DNA of 64,000 nt from an uncultured Lachnospiraceae bacterium (GCA_910578475.1 CAJTRK010000003.1:119552-183551); one strand, 5' to 3'. Positions 17,578-26,000 are shown, numbered from the stretch's first letter. The notes: a model not told the origin generated them from the sequence alone. A program made the numbers and translations.

Positions 17578-19251
17578 TCAGACCTCCATAATAATCGGGA
17601 GTATCATCGGACGCCGTTTCGTCTTTTTCCACACATATTCGCTCAGAACATCTTTAATTGTAGATTTCAGTTTTCCCCAGTCTGTCTGTCCTTTTTCCAG
17701 GCATCCTTCAACCGCGCCGTCCACAAGAAGCCGCGCTTCCTCCAACAGCTCGTCGGACTCTCTTACATACACAAAGCCGCGGGATACGATATCCGGTCCC
17801 GAAACGAGCTGGCTGTTGTAAGAGTCGAGCGCGAGTACCACAATGATGATACCGTCTTCCGCAAGGTGCTGTCTGTCCCGCAAAACCACATTCCCGACAT
17901 CGCCTACGCCGAGGCCGTCTACCAGAATCGCGCCGACCGGCACACGTCCGGTTACTTCCGCTTTTTCATCGCTGATTTCCAGAACGTCTCCCGAATGCAG
18001 AATAAAAATATCTTCCTTATCGATGCCGAGTTCTTTCGCGATTTTTGCCTGTGCTTTCAGGTGCTTGTATTCTCCATGCACCGGAACCGCATATTTTGGA
18101 TGCAGCAAGGTATATAAAAGCTTGATTTCTTCCTGACAGGCATGTCCCGAAACGTGAACATCCTGAAAAATGACGTCCGCGCCCTTCATTAAAAGCTCAT
18201 TGATGACATTCGTGACCGCTTTTTCATTTCCCGGTATCGGGTTGGATGAAAAGATAACCGTATCTCCCGGCACGATGGATATCTTTTTGTGAATGCTTCC
18301 CGCCATACGGCTCAGCGCCGCCATGCTTTCGCCCTGGCTTCCCGTCGTAATGATAACGGTTTTTTCATTCGGATAATTTTTCAACTGTTCCACATCAATC
18401 AGCGTCTGGTCGGGGATATTCAGATAGCCGAGCGTAGAAGCCGTCTCAATAATATTTACCATGCTGCGGCCTTCCACAACTACTTTCCGGCCAAATTTAT
18501 ATGCCGAATTGATAATCTGCTGTACCCGGTCCACATTGGATGCAAAAGTCGCAATAATAATTCTTGTATCGCTGTGCTCCGAGAAAAGCGTATCGAACGT
18601 CTTTCCCACTGTTTTTTCGGACGGTGTGAAACCGGGGCGTTCCGCATTCGTACTGTCACACATCAACGCAAGTACGCCCTTTTTCCCGATTTCCGCAAAA
18701 CGCTGCAAATCTATGGCATCCCCGAATACGGGTGTATAGTCCACTTTAAAATCTCCGGTATGCACAACGATACCCGCCGGAGAATAAATCGCCAGCGCAG
18801 CGGCATCCACGATACTGTGATTGGTCTTGATAAATTCAATCCGGAACTGGCCCAGATTAATCGACTGTCCAAATTTTACGACCTTTCGTTTGGTCGTATT
18901 CATCAGCTCGTGTTCTCTCAGTTTGTTCTCAATAATGCCCATCGTCAGTTTTGTCGCATAAACCGGCACATTGATTTCCTTCAAAATATAAGGCAGAGCT
19001 CCGATATGGTCTTCATGCCCGTGCGTAATCATAAATCCTTTGACTTTATCGATATTATCCTTCAGATAAGTTACATCCGGAATAACCAAATCGATTCCAA
19101 GCATTTCGTCTTCCGGAAAAGACAGGCCGCAGTCAACTACAATAATACTGTCTTCATATTCAAAGGCAGTAATATTCAGCCCAATCTGCTCCAGGCCGCC
19201 CAAAGGAATAATCTTCAGCCCGGATGCCGTTCCCTGTTCATTTTTCTTCAA
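17578..19251 (-). CDS. rnj: Ribonuclease J
   Basis: 558 residues, the usual length (about 555). It is a metallo-beta-lactamase/beta-CASP nuclease with 5'-3' exo- and endonuclease activity in mRNA decay and rRNA maturation. Metal motif THGHEDH carries H77, H79, D81 and H82, with further ligands in IVVHTGDFKVD and PVHGEYKHL. The start is a TTG: GGAGG lies 8 bases before it and the length then fits the family. An extended frame back to 19335 has no site. It sits between a DUF1292 gene and a ylbF-like gene, inside the ireB-ruvX-mltG-trmR block. Confidence 0.94.
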   Translation of the reverse strand: MKKNEQGTASGLKIIPLGGLEQIGLNITAFEYEDSIIVVDCGLSFPEDEMLGIDLVIPDVTYLKDNIDKVKGFMITHGHEDHIGALPYILKEINVPVYATKLTMGIIENKLREHELMNTTKRKVVKFGQSINLGQFRIEFIKTNHSIVDAAALAIYSPAGIVVHTGDFKVDYTPVFGDAIDLQRFAEIGKKGVLALMCDSTNAERPGFTPSEKTVGKTFDTLFSEHSDTRIIIATFASNVDRVQQIINSAYKFGRKVVVEGRSMVNIIETASTLGYLNIPDQTLIDVEQLKNYPNEKTVIITTGSQGESMAALSRMAGSIHKKISIVPGDTVIFSSNPIPGNEKAVTNVINELLMKGADVIFQDVHVSGHACQEEIKLLYTLLHPKYAVPVHGEYKHLKAQAKIAKELGIDKEDIFILHSGDVLEISDEKAEVTGRVPVGAILVDGLGVGDVGNVVLRDRQHLAEDGIIIVVLALDSYNSQLVSGPDIVSRGFVYVRESDELLEEARLLVDGAVEGCLEKGQTDWGKLKSTIKDVLSEYVWKKTKRRPMILPIIMEV

Positions 19252-19489
19252 AAAAATTTCCTCCACTTTCCCACAGGTCAGTATAGTGTTCCATCGCCTG
19301 ATTGGCCTTTCCGCAAAAGCTTCCGGTATTTCCATGATATCCCCGCTCTTTTCCCGGATTTTACCGCCTCTCCGATTCGGACAAACAGCCCGATGATACT
19401 CTGTATGTACCCGTGTTTCTTAATTAATTTGTTCCCATTGATTTGTTTCCATTCATTTGTTTCCGAGTTCTACGAAACTTCTCATGCCG
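19252..19489 (-). promoter_or_regulatory. Intergenic region upstream of rnj with three 14-bp tandem repeats
   Basis: In this 238-base gap the sequence ATTnATTTGTTyCC occurs three times in exact 14-bp register: 19423-19436, 19437-19450 and 19451-19464. Nothing coding is seen. The repeats may be binding sites for a regulator acting on rnj, or a slippage array; no clear -10/-35 pair was recognised. Confidence 0.55.
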
Positions 19490-19744
19490 TCAGGACAGCT
19501 CTATATCCTCAAGCATATTTTCAAATACAGCCGAAACTGCATCAAGTTCCTCATCATCCGTCACAATTTCATAGAGCGCTTCTTCTTCTCCCTGCTGTGA
19601 CATATCTTTTAAAATCAGGGCTTCCCCGTCCTCATCTTCCGTATCGGTCACCAGAATGTAATCCACGCCGCCGATTCTTGTCTGTTCCAAAACATAAAAT
19701 TCGACCGGCGTTTCACCTTCTGCCCTGAAAATAATCTTTTCCAT
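19490..19744 (-). CDS. DUF1292 family protein (YrzB-like)
   Basis: 84 residues, acidic, matching DUF1292: KIIFRAEGETPVEFYVLEQTRIGGVDYILVTD and the C-terminal EALYEIVTDDEELDAVSAVF. The function is unknown; it is nearly always next to ruvX and ireB (yrzL-yrrK-yrzB in Bacillus), as it is here. The start at 19744 is supported by GGAG 6 bases upstream; the ATG four codons earlier has none. Confidence 0.85.
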   Translation of the reverse strand: MEKIIFRAEGETPVEFYVLEQTRIGGVDYILVTDTEDEDGEALILKDMSQQGEEEALYEIVTDDEELDAVSAVFENMLEDIELS

Positions 19745-19845
19745 TCTTTTCTCCATTCTGAAGTGTTTTACGCTGAACTTGTTCAGTTTGTTGAACTAAA
19801 TTGCTCATCAGAGAATTTATTCAGCCTTATAACCATACCTTTCTC

Positions 19846-20286
19846 TCAGTCTGCCGCCGTTTTCTCCATCTTCCGCCGATCCAGATATCCCTGCAGAATA
19901 AAGACTGCCGCTATCTTGTCCACATATTCCTTACGGTCCTCTCTCCGGATTCCCGCTTCCATCATCGCTCTGTCCGCCGCCACTGTCGTCAGTCTTTCAT
20001 CCCACATAATTACGGGCAGCCCGGTTCTTCGCTCCAGTTTATCTTTAAATTCCAGAGACAGCTCCGCACGCTCCCCGATGGTATCGTTCATATTTTTGGG
20101 AAATCCAAGAACAATTTCCGCTACCTCGTATTGAACAATCAGCTCTTCGATTCTTGCCAAAGTCTTTCGCAATTTATTTTCTTCTTTTCTTCTGATAATC
20201 TCGGTCCCCTGCGCAGTAATCAAAAGGGGGTCGCTAATCGCCACTCCTACCGTCTTGGAACCGAAATCCAAACCCATTATTCTCAT
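19846..20286 (-). CDS. ruvX: Holliday junction resolvase-like protein RuvX/YqgF
   Basis: 146 residues of the RNase H-like YqgF family. MGLDFGSKTVGVAISD holds the first catalytic aspartate, EIVLGFPKNMN and PVIMWDERLTTVAADR supply the other motifs, and KEYVDKIAAVFILQGYLD the last acidic residue. Members process pre-16S rRNA or resolve branched DNA. It lies between ireB and a DUF1292 gene on the same strand, the conserved Firmicutes arrangement. A structured 100-base element separates it from ireB. Confidence 0.93.
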   Translation of the reverse strand: MRIMGLDFGSKTVGVAISDPLLITAQGTEIIRRKEENKLRKTLARIEELIVQYEVAEIVLGFPKNMNDTIGERAELSLEFKDKLERRTGLPVIMWDERLTTVAADRAMMEAGIRREDRKEYVDKIAAVFILQGYLDRRKMEKTAAD

Positions 20287-20350
20287 AATCCGTACCTTAC
20301 TGCCGATGTTTTCTCTGCCCCCAAAAACAATGCCTTACCGCTCAAATCCG

Positions 20351-20467
20351 TGCGGGGAATGCCCGTTTTTCGGCATTCTCCGGTGTGAAAAAGTTTTGCC
20401 AAAGGCAAATCGTAGAAGTTCTTGGCGAAACAGCCTATGCTGTGAGCCTTAGAACTTCTCTTCACAC
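20351..20467. repeat. Multi-hairpin structured element between ireB and ruvX
   Basis: Four nested or adjacent inverted repeats are visible: GAATGCC/GGCATTC (20357-20377), an outer GTGTGAA/TTCACAC clamp (20383-20389 with 20461-20467), TTTGCC/GGCAAA (about 20395-20409), and AGAAGTTCT/AGAACTTCT (20414-20422 with 20451-20459) enclosing ACAGC/GCTGT. It abuts the ireB stop codon. It looks like an interspersed palindromic repeat or a structured RNA within the operon. The open frame across it on the minus strand is taken to be spurious. Confidence 0.55.
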
Positions 20468-20730
20468 TATTTACGAAGAGACTTTTTAATATACTCTTTC
20501 AGCATTTCTTCCACAAGCTCGTCCCGTTCTACCTTCATGATAAGGCTCCTCGCATTTTTATGGCTGGTAATATATGTGGGGTCGCCGGACATAATATATC
20601 CGACAATCTGGTTCACCGGATTATATCCCTTTTCCGTCAATGCCTCATAAACCGTTGCAAGGACTAATTTTACGCCTGTTTCCGGTTCCGTCTCTACTCT
20701 GAAATATTGTGTATTTTCGAAATCCTGCAT
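20467..20730 (-). CDS. IreB family regulatory phosphoprotein
   Basis: 87 residues of the IreB (DUF965, YrzL) family: NTQYFRVE at the start, then VYEALTEKGYNPVNQIVGYIMSGDPTYITSHKNARSLI, which is nearly invariant in the family. In Enterococcus, IreB is phosphorylated by the Ser/Thr kinase IreK on N-terminal threonines and affects cephalosporin resistance; a Thr is present at residue 7 here. GGAAG lies about 10 bases upstream of this ATG. It is the first gene of the ireB-ruvX-DUF1292 set. Confidence 0.92.
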   Translation of the reverse strand: MQDFENTQYFRVETEPETGVKLVLATVYEALTEKGYNPVNQIVGYIMSGDPTYITSHKNARSLIMKVERDELVEEMLKEYIKKSLRK

Positions 20731-20854
20731 TTTCGTAATGCTTCCCCTTTCTTCCGCTTTTGTCCGATACCTTCTGTATATCATACTCTATCTGTGGATA
20801 AAATTCAATCTTTCCTTTAAATTCCGGGCAATCTTAATGAATCCTTAAAGAATT

Positions 20855-22201
20855 TCATCCTTTTGCGTCCCGCACAAGCATCATATCGTCCAGAAAATGC
20901 TCTGTCAGTGTTTCTGTCAGAATGTGGTTTCTCAAATCTCCCTGCGTTTTCTTCCCTGCCTTAATATATCGTGCGGTATGTCCAATCTGATAAACCTCTC
21001 CGTTCAGAGTTTTTGCTTCCTCATATAAAATTTCTTCTTTTTCTCCGGCAAAAGCGCTGCGGTACTCCTGTGACATACGCTGTTCAAGCTGCATCAGCCT
21101 GCTGCTTCTGATGTTTTTTGTCTGAGACGTGACCTGGCCTTCCATCGCCGCCGCCCGCGTCCCCTGTCTTTTCGAATATTTGAAAATGTGCATCTCATAA
21201 AAATGCACCTTTTCAAGAAAAGCCTCCGTCATCGCAAATTCCGCTTCCGTTTCGCCCGGAAATCCCACAATAACGTCTGTCGTAATGGCCGGGCGGTCAA
21301 AATATTTCCGCAGTATTTCCACTTTTTCCAAGTATTCCCCCGTCGTGTAACGTCTATTCATCCGGCGCAGCGTCTCATCGCATCCGCTCTGCAGGGATAA
21401 ATGAAAATGAGGGCATACGCGGGAAAGCCCTGACAGCTTTTGGGCAAATTCTTCCGTAATGATTCCCGGTTCCAGAGAACCGAGGCGGATGCGTTTCAAC
21501 CCTTCTGCTGCATTTAATTTTTCGAGCAGACGCAATAACTCCGTGCCGCCGCGGTCCACCCCATAGGAACTGATATGGATTCCGGTTAGTACGATTTCCT
21601 GATAGCCGCTCCGCACAAGTCCGCTCACTTCCGTCAGAATGTCTTCCTCCCCGCGGCTCCTGACCCTTCCTCTCGCATAAGGAATAATGCAGTAAGAGCA
21701 AAATTGATTGCAGCCATCCTGTATCTTCACATAGGCTCTCGTATGCCCGCCCGTTCCCGACAGTTTCATCTCTTCATATTCTTTCGTATGATTGATATCG
21801 ATAACCGTCCGGCTCCGCAGCGTTCTGTCTTCTTCCGGCAGCGTTCCTCTTTTTCTTTCCGCCAGATAAGCTTCCAGTATTTCCGCCACATCTTTTTTCC
21901 GATTGTTGCCGATTACGAGGTCAACTGCCATATCCTCCGCGATTTTTTCTTCCCCGGTCTGCACATAGCATCCCACCGCCACCACAACGGCTTCCGGATT
22001 TTTCTTTCTTGCGCGGTGAAGCATCTGCCTGCTTTTCTGGTCCGCAATATTGGTCACGGTACAGGTATTGATGATATAGATATCGGCTTTCTCATCAAAA
22101 GATACAATTTTATAACCCTTTTCCTGCAAGATTTGTTGCATAACATCCATTTCATATCCGTTTACCTTACACCCCAGATTATGCAGCGCTATACTTTCCA
22201 T
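20855..22201 (-). CDS. mtaB: tRNA (N6-threonylcarbamoyladenosine-37) methylthiotransferase MtaB
   Basis: 448 residues. This radical SAM enzyme converts t6A37 to ms2t6A37 in tRNAs reading ANN codons. The N-terminal methylthiotransferase domain has cysteines C11 (LGCKVNGYE), C47 (NTCTVTN) and C78 (VGCYVQTG); the radical SAM triad is in CNQFCSYC; a TRAM-like end follows. LGCKVN-type start separates MtaB from MiaB. The start is set by GGGAG 5 bases upstream. In Bacillus mtaB follows dnaJ-prmA-rsmE; here cysteine desulfurase, thiI and an HPr-like gene lie between rsmE and mtaB. Confidence 0.94.
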   Translation of the reverse strand: MESIALHNLGCKVNGYEMDVMQQILQEKGYKIVSFDEKADIYIINTCTVTNIADQKSRQMLHRARKKNPEAVVVAVGCYVQTGEEKIAEDMAVDLVIGNNRKKDVAEILEAYLAERKRGTLPEEDRTLRSRTVIDINHTKEYEEMKLSGTGGHTRAYVKIQDGCNQFCSYCIIPYARGRVRSRGEEDILTEVSGLVRSGYQEIVLTGIHISSYGVDRGGTELLRLLEKLNAAEGLKRIRLGSLEPGIITEEFAQKLSGLSRVCPHFHLSLQSGCDETLRRMNRRYTTGEYLEKVEILRKYFDRPAITTDVIVGFPGETEAEFAMTEAFLEKVHFYEMHIFKYSKRQGTRAAAMEGQVTSQTKNIRSSRLMQLEQRMSQEYRSAFAGEKEEILYEEAKTLNGEVYQIGHTARYIKAGKKTQGDLRNHILTETLTEHFLDDMMLVRDAKG

Positions 22202-22233
22202 AATAACTCCCGTATTTTTGTGTTGTTTTAACA

Positions 22234-22262
22234 TTGACTTTTGGTGTTCCACCCTTTAGTAT
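22234..22262 (+). promoter_or_regulatory. Sigma-A type promoter for the HPr-like gene
   Basis: TTGACT (22234-22239), 17-base spacer, TAGTAT (22257-22262), about 38 bases before the HPr-like start codon, with AAAGGAGG just upstream of that codon. Confidence 0.65.
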
Positions 22263-22299
22263 TATAGCTAATAGCAAGTAAATAAAGGAGGTAATCTCA

Positions 22300-22530
22300 A
22301 TGAAAACCGTTCAGATTTCTTTAAATTCAATCGATAAGGTCAAATCCTTCGTAACTGATATTACAAAATTTGATTATGATTTTGATTTAGTATCAGGCAG
22401 ATATGTCATCGATGCAAAATCCATTATGGGTATTTTCAGTCTTGACCTGTCCAAACCGATTGACCTGAATATTCATACGGAAGACGGCGCAGATGAAATT
22501 ATGGAAGCATTAAAACCTTATCTGATGTAA
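22300..22530 (+). CDS. HPr-like protein lacking the phosphorylatable histidine
   Basis: 76 residues with the HPr fold pattern and the HprK-recognition helix DAKSIMGIFSLDLS (Ser41, equivalent to Ser46 of HPr), but no histidine in the first 50 residues, where PTS HPr has GLHARPA. It therefore cannot carry PTS phosphate from enzyme I. A Crh-like regulatory role through serine phosphorylation is a reasonable inference, since hprK is in the same window. It is monocistronic on the plus strand, divergent from mtaB, with its own promoter and terminators. Confidence 0.8.
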   Translation: MKTVQISLNSIDKVKSFVTDITKFDYDFDLVSGRYVIDAKSIMGIFSLDLSKPIDLNIHTEDGADEIMEALKPYLM

Positions 22531-22590
22531 ACTTTGAGGCGCGCGGCGCCGCAAAGTCAGAGATTGAAAATTTGTATTTTCAGTCTTTTC
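22531..22590 (+). terminator. GC-rich palindrome plus hairpin after the HPr-like gene
   Basis: ACTTTG (22531-22536) pairs with CAAAGT (22552-22557) around a GGCGC/GCGCC core, directly after the stop codon. A second hairpin GATTGAAAAT / ATTTTCAGTC (22562-22586) is followed by TTTTC. Confidence 0.6.
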
Positions 22591-22612
22591 ATCGGTACAT
22601 ACTGACGAAATG

Positions 22613-22657
22613 ATGATATTGCGGGATGAAGATTCATCCTGTGGTATCATTTTTTTG
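22613..22657 (+). terminator. Intrinsic terminator before thiI 3' end
   Basis: ATGATA (22613-22618) and TATCAT (22645-22650) enclose GGATGA/TCATCC; a run of seven T follows (to 22656). Its T-run is on the plus strand, so it backs up termination of the HPr-like transcript before the convergent thiI. Confidence 0.75.
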
Positions 22658-22684
22658 TGCCGTCGGCGCTCCAAAGCCGCGTTT

Positions 22685-23863
22685 TCAAGACACGATAATC
22701 AGTTCATCGGTGTCCAGTGCGGTCTGTACGAGTTCGTCAATTTTTTCCGCCAGATTTTCTTCATGTCTTTTGATAAATTTCAGATTCGGTTTCGTAACCG
22801 GATGTTTGGCTACAAAAATCGTACAACAGTCTTCATACGGCAGAATTGACGTCTCATAAGTGTCGATTTTCTCCGAAATATCTACGATTTCCATTTTATC
22901 AAAACCGATTAGCGGCCGGTAAACGGGAAGTTCGCATACTTCATTTGTCACCATCAGGCTGTGCATCGTCTGGGAAGCCACCTGGCCGATGCTCTCGCCG
23001 GTAATCAGACCGAGGCAGTCGGATTCTTTCGCAATGCGCTCCGCTATCCGCATCATATAACGCCGCATGATAATCGTCAATTCGTCATGGGGACATTTAT
23101 CGTATATATACATCTGAATATCGGTAAAATTGATGACATGCAGATAAATCGGCCCCGTATACTGCGCGACTTTTCTCGCCAGGTCAACGACTTTCTCTTT
23201 GGCCCGTTCGCTCGTATACGGCGGCGCATGAAAATATACCGCGTCAATTTTCACGCCGCGCTTCGCAATCATATAGCCCGCTACCGGAGAATCAATACCG
23301 CCGGATAACAGAAGCATAGCCTTGCCGCCTGTTCCGACAGGCATACCGCCCGGTCCCGGAATGATTTCCGAATAGATATATATCTTGTCCCGGATTTCGA
23401 TATGCAGCATAATATCCGGCTTATGAACATCCACTTTCATTTCCGGATAAGCGTCCAGAATAACGCCTCCCATTTCCATATTGATTTCCATGGAATCCAG
23501 AGGATAATTTTTCCGCGCCCTTCTCGCCGCCACTTTAAACGTTTTATGCTTGTCCGGATAGACTTCGTCCAGATATTTTACGACCCGTTCCCCCAGTTTC
23601 TCAAAGCCTTCGTCTTCAACGGAAACAACCGGACAGATACCGGAAATTCCGAACACTTTCTGCAAAGCCTCCACGGTATCCTCATAATCAAACGCCGAGA
23701 CGGCGTCCACATAGATTCTTCCGTCCGTCTTCCGCACTTGGAAATCTCCGTCTGCTTTTTTCAGGGCATGGCGAATCTGCTTCACGAGCGCGTCTTCAAA
23801 AAGATACCTGTTTTTCCCCTTTACTCCGATTTCCGCATATTTAATTAAAAATGATGTAAACAT
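22685..23863 (-). CDS. thiI: tRNA 4-thiouridine sulfurtransferase ThiI
   Basis: 392 residues, the form without a C-terminal rhodanese domain. The NFLD/THUMP RNA-binding part occupies residues 1-165, then the PP-loop ATPase (AMLLLSGGIDSPVAGY near residue 185) that adenylates uridine 8 of tRNA; YFHAPPYTSERAKEKV is typical. It takes sulfur from the cysteine desulfurase encoded just upstream on the same strand (122-base gap), the same pairing as nifZ-thiI in Bacillus. The start follows GGGGG about 5 bases upstream. Confidence 0.95.
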   Translation of the reverse strand: MFTSFLIKYAEIGVKGKNRYLFEDALVKQIRHALKKADGDFQVRKTDGRIYVDAVSAFDYEDTVEALQKVFGISGICPVVSVEDEGFEKLGERVVKYLDEVYPDKHKTFKVAARRARKNYPLDSMEINMEMGGVILDAYPEMKVDVHKPDIMLHIEIRDKIYIYSEIIPGPGGMPVGTGGKAMLLLSGGIDSPVAGYMIAKRGVKIDAVYFHAPPYTSERAKEKVVDLARKVAQYTGPIYLHVINFTDIQMYIYDKCPHDELTIIMRRYMMRIAERIAKESDCLGLITGESIGQVASQTMHSLMVTNEVCELPVYRPLIGFDKMEIVDISEKIDTYETSILPYEDCCTIFVAKHPVTKPNLKFIKRHEENLAEKIDELVQTALDTDELIIVS

Positions 23864-23942
23864 ATTTACCCCCGTCCGTCTGCTCTGCAGACTCCTTACT
23901 GTAAAACACACCGGCAGAATTGTCATGGGACGATTCTTCCCG

Positions 23943-23966
23943 ACGTTTCACCCTAAGGTGAAACGT
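23943..23966. repeat. Perfect 10-bp inverted repeat between cysteine desulfurase and thiI
   Basis: ACGTTTCACC, loop CTAA, GGTGAAACGT. There is no T run on either side, so an mRNA-processing or stabilising hairpin is more likely than a terminator. Confidence 0.7.
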
Positions 23967-23985
23967 CTATCGGATTTCTCTTGTC

Positions 23986-25140
23986 TCAGGCCCGCGTATA
24001 CCGTCTCAACATCGGTATCATCTCATACAGAGCCTTTAAAGTATACCTGATTTCTTCTTCCGTTGTAAAAACAGAAAAGCTGAATCGTATCGTCGATTCC
24101 AGCAATTCTCTTTCGATTCCGATTGCCTTGAGCGTCGCCGAAGGCATCGGCTTGTTGGAGGCGCAGGCGCTCCCTGCGGAAACATATATCCCTCTGTCTT
24201 CCAGCGCATGCAGAAGCACTTCGCTCCGCACGCCCCTGACGGAAAGGCTGATAATGTGGGAAGCGCCTTCCTTTCCTTCACATCCGTTGACCTTCACATG
24301 TTCTATCTTCGAAATACCCTGAAGGAACATCTCCCGCAGACGATAAAGCCTTTCCATATCCGCATCCAGATTTTCATACATCAGTTCGGCTGCTCTTGCA
24401 AGCCCTGCCGCGCCGGCTACGTTTTCCGTACCGGAACGCATTCCTTTCTGCTGGCCGCCGCCGTAAATAATCGGGCTTATTTTAATTTTATCGTTCACAT
24501 ACAGAAATCCCACGCCTTTTGGTCCGTGAATCTTATGCGCGCTGACCGAAAGCAGGTCAATATTCATTCTGGACGGATAAATGCGGAACTTTCCGAACCC
24601 CTGTACCGCATCCACATGGAAAACCGTATGCGGATTTATTTTTTTAATCAGCTCTCCCGCTTCCGCAATCGGTTCCAGCGTGCCGATTTCGTTATTGGTG
24701 TGCATAATGGACACCAGAATCGTTTCTTTACAAATGGCGTCCTGCAAATCCTCCAGGCGGATTTTTCCATGTCTGTCCACCGGCAGATAGGTCACCCGGA
24801 ATCCCTGGTCTTCCAGATACCGCATCGTCTGCAAAATTGCCGGATGCTCTATTTGGGTCGTAATCAGGTGTCTCCCTGTACGGTGATTGGCCATTGCCGT
24901 ACCAATTAAGGCGATATTATCCGATTCCGTTCCGCCGGAGGTAAAAAGAATTTCCTTTTCATTTACTTTCAGTATCTTAGCGAGTGTTTCCCGCGCATGC
25001 CGTATATAATGCTCTGCCTCTACGCCCTTATGGTGCATACTGGAAGGATTTCCATAATCTTCACACATAATTCTCATCATAAGCTGCGCCACTTCGTCAA
25101 AGCATCTGGTGGTAGCCGAGTTATCCAAATATACTTCCAT
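23986..25140 (-). CDS. Cysteine desulfurase (IscS/NifS family), partner of ThiI
   Basis: 384 residues of the class V aminotransferase fold. It releases sulfur from L-cysteine as enzyme-bound persulfide. Visible motifs: YLDNSATTRC start, TSGGTESDN, IEHPAIL, PLP lysine in SAHKIHGPKG, and the persulfide cysteine in SAGSACASN, whose short group I-like loop differs from SufS. Its immediate position before thiI indicates that it feeds 4-thiouridine synthesis. A general Fe-S role cannot be excluded. Confidence 0.94.
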   Translation of the reverse strand: MEVYLDNSATTRCFDEVAQLMMRIMCEDYGNPSSMHHKGVEAEHYIRHARETLAKILKVNEKEILFTSGGTESDNIALIGTAMANHRTGRHLITTQIEHPAILQTMRYLEDQGFRVTYLPVDRHGKIRLEDLQDAICKETILVSIMHTNNEIGTLEPIAEAGELIKKINPHTVFHVDAVQGFGKFRIYPSRMNIDLLSVSAHKIHGPKGVGFLYVNDKIKISPIIYGGGQQKGMRSGTENVAGAAGLARAAELMYENLDADMERLYRLREMFLQGISKIEHVKVNGCEGKEGASHIISLSVRGVRSEVLLHALEDRGIYVSAGSACASNKPMPSATLKAIGIERELLESTIRFSFSVFTTEEEIRYTLKALYEMIPMLRRYTRA

Positions 25141-25262
25141 AAACAGCTCCTATTTTAGTCATATTATGCTTTTGCATCTCATAATATAGTATATGATGTA
25201 CTTCGCCCGGCGGCACAGCCGTGCGGAAAGAATCCCCCATCGCGGCGTAAATCTTTTTCATC

Positions 25263-26000
25263 TTATTGAAGATGATACATCAGCCATGCGAGCACGGTAA
25301 AACCTGCCGTCTCCGTTCTGAGAATCCGTTTGCCAAGCGTGACGGGGAGAAAGCCCCGTTCCATTGCCGCCGCGATTTCTTTTTCTTCGAAACCGCCCTC
25401 CGGACCGATAAAAACGGCCACCGACTCACCGGGCCGGATTCCGCTTATGATTTCTTTCGTTTTCGCCATGTCTTCCGCAAGCTCATACGGAATCAGTTTG
25501 ACATCCATTGAATCGGCATAAGCAACGGCTTCTTTGATGCTCATGACTTCCGAGATTTTCGGTATGACGCCGCGTCTGCTCTGTTTCGCGGCAGCTTCCG
25601 CAATCCCCTGCCATCTGCTTACTTTTGCCTTTGCTTTTTTTTCGTCCAGCTTCACTATCGAACGTCCGGCAGCTACCGGAATAATTTCACCGACGCCGAG
25701 TTCCACCGCCTTCTGCACAATCAGTTCCATTTTATCCGCTTTGGGAAGGCCCTGAAATAAGGCTATTTTCGACGGCAGTTCAACCCCGTCTTCCTTCATA
25801 AAGCGCAGCCCGCAAATAACTTCATCTTCCGAAAAAGCTTCGATGCCGCAGCGGTATTCTTTTCCGTCTTCGCCGTTGCTGACCGCGATTTCCTCTCCGA
25901 TTTTCATGCGAAGCACATTTTTTATATGATTGACGTCGCCGCCCGTTATAACGATTCGCTTTCCCTGGATTTGCGACGGTTCCACAAAAAAATGATACAT
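25263..26000 (-). CDS. rsmE: 16S rRNA (uracil-1498-N3) methyltransferase RsmE
   Basis: 245 residues of the SPOUT superfamily. N-terminal PUA-like part MYHFFVEPSQIQGKRIVITGGDVNHIKNVLRMKIGEEI; C-terminal SAM-binding knot with VFIGPEGGFEEKEI and LGKRILRTETA, both diagnostic. It methylates U1498 of 16S rRNA. The first 55 bases overlap the end of the VanZ gene in another frame; the conserved N-terminus argues that this start is right. Part of the prmA-rsmE cluster that follows dnaJ in many Firmicutes. Confidence 0.95.
   Translation of the reverse strand: MYHFFVEPSQIQGKRIVITGGDVNHIKNVLRMKIGEEIAVSNGEDGKEYRCGIEAFSEDEVICGLRFMKEDGVELPSKIALFQGLPKADKMELIVQKAVELGVGEIIPVAAGRSIVKLDEKKAKAKVSRWQGIAEAAAKQSRRGVIPKISEVMSIKEAVAYADSMDVKLIPYELAEDMAKTKEIISGIRPGESVAVFIGPEGGFEEKEIAAAMERGFLPVTLGKRILRTETAGFTVLAWLMYHLQ

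Noticed and set aside
19423..19464. Possible CRISPR array
   Set aside because: Units are 14 bases without spacers, so it is a simple tandem repeat.
18289..19728. A 479-residue open frame on the plus strand
   Set aside because: It is antisense to rnj and crosses into the DUF1292 gene; no domain is recognisable.
20283..20465. A 60-codon minus-strand frame between ireB and ruvX
   Set aside because: It is explained by the multi-hairpin element and lacks a ribosome binding site.
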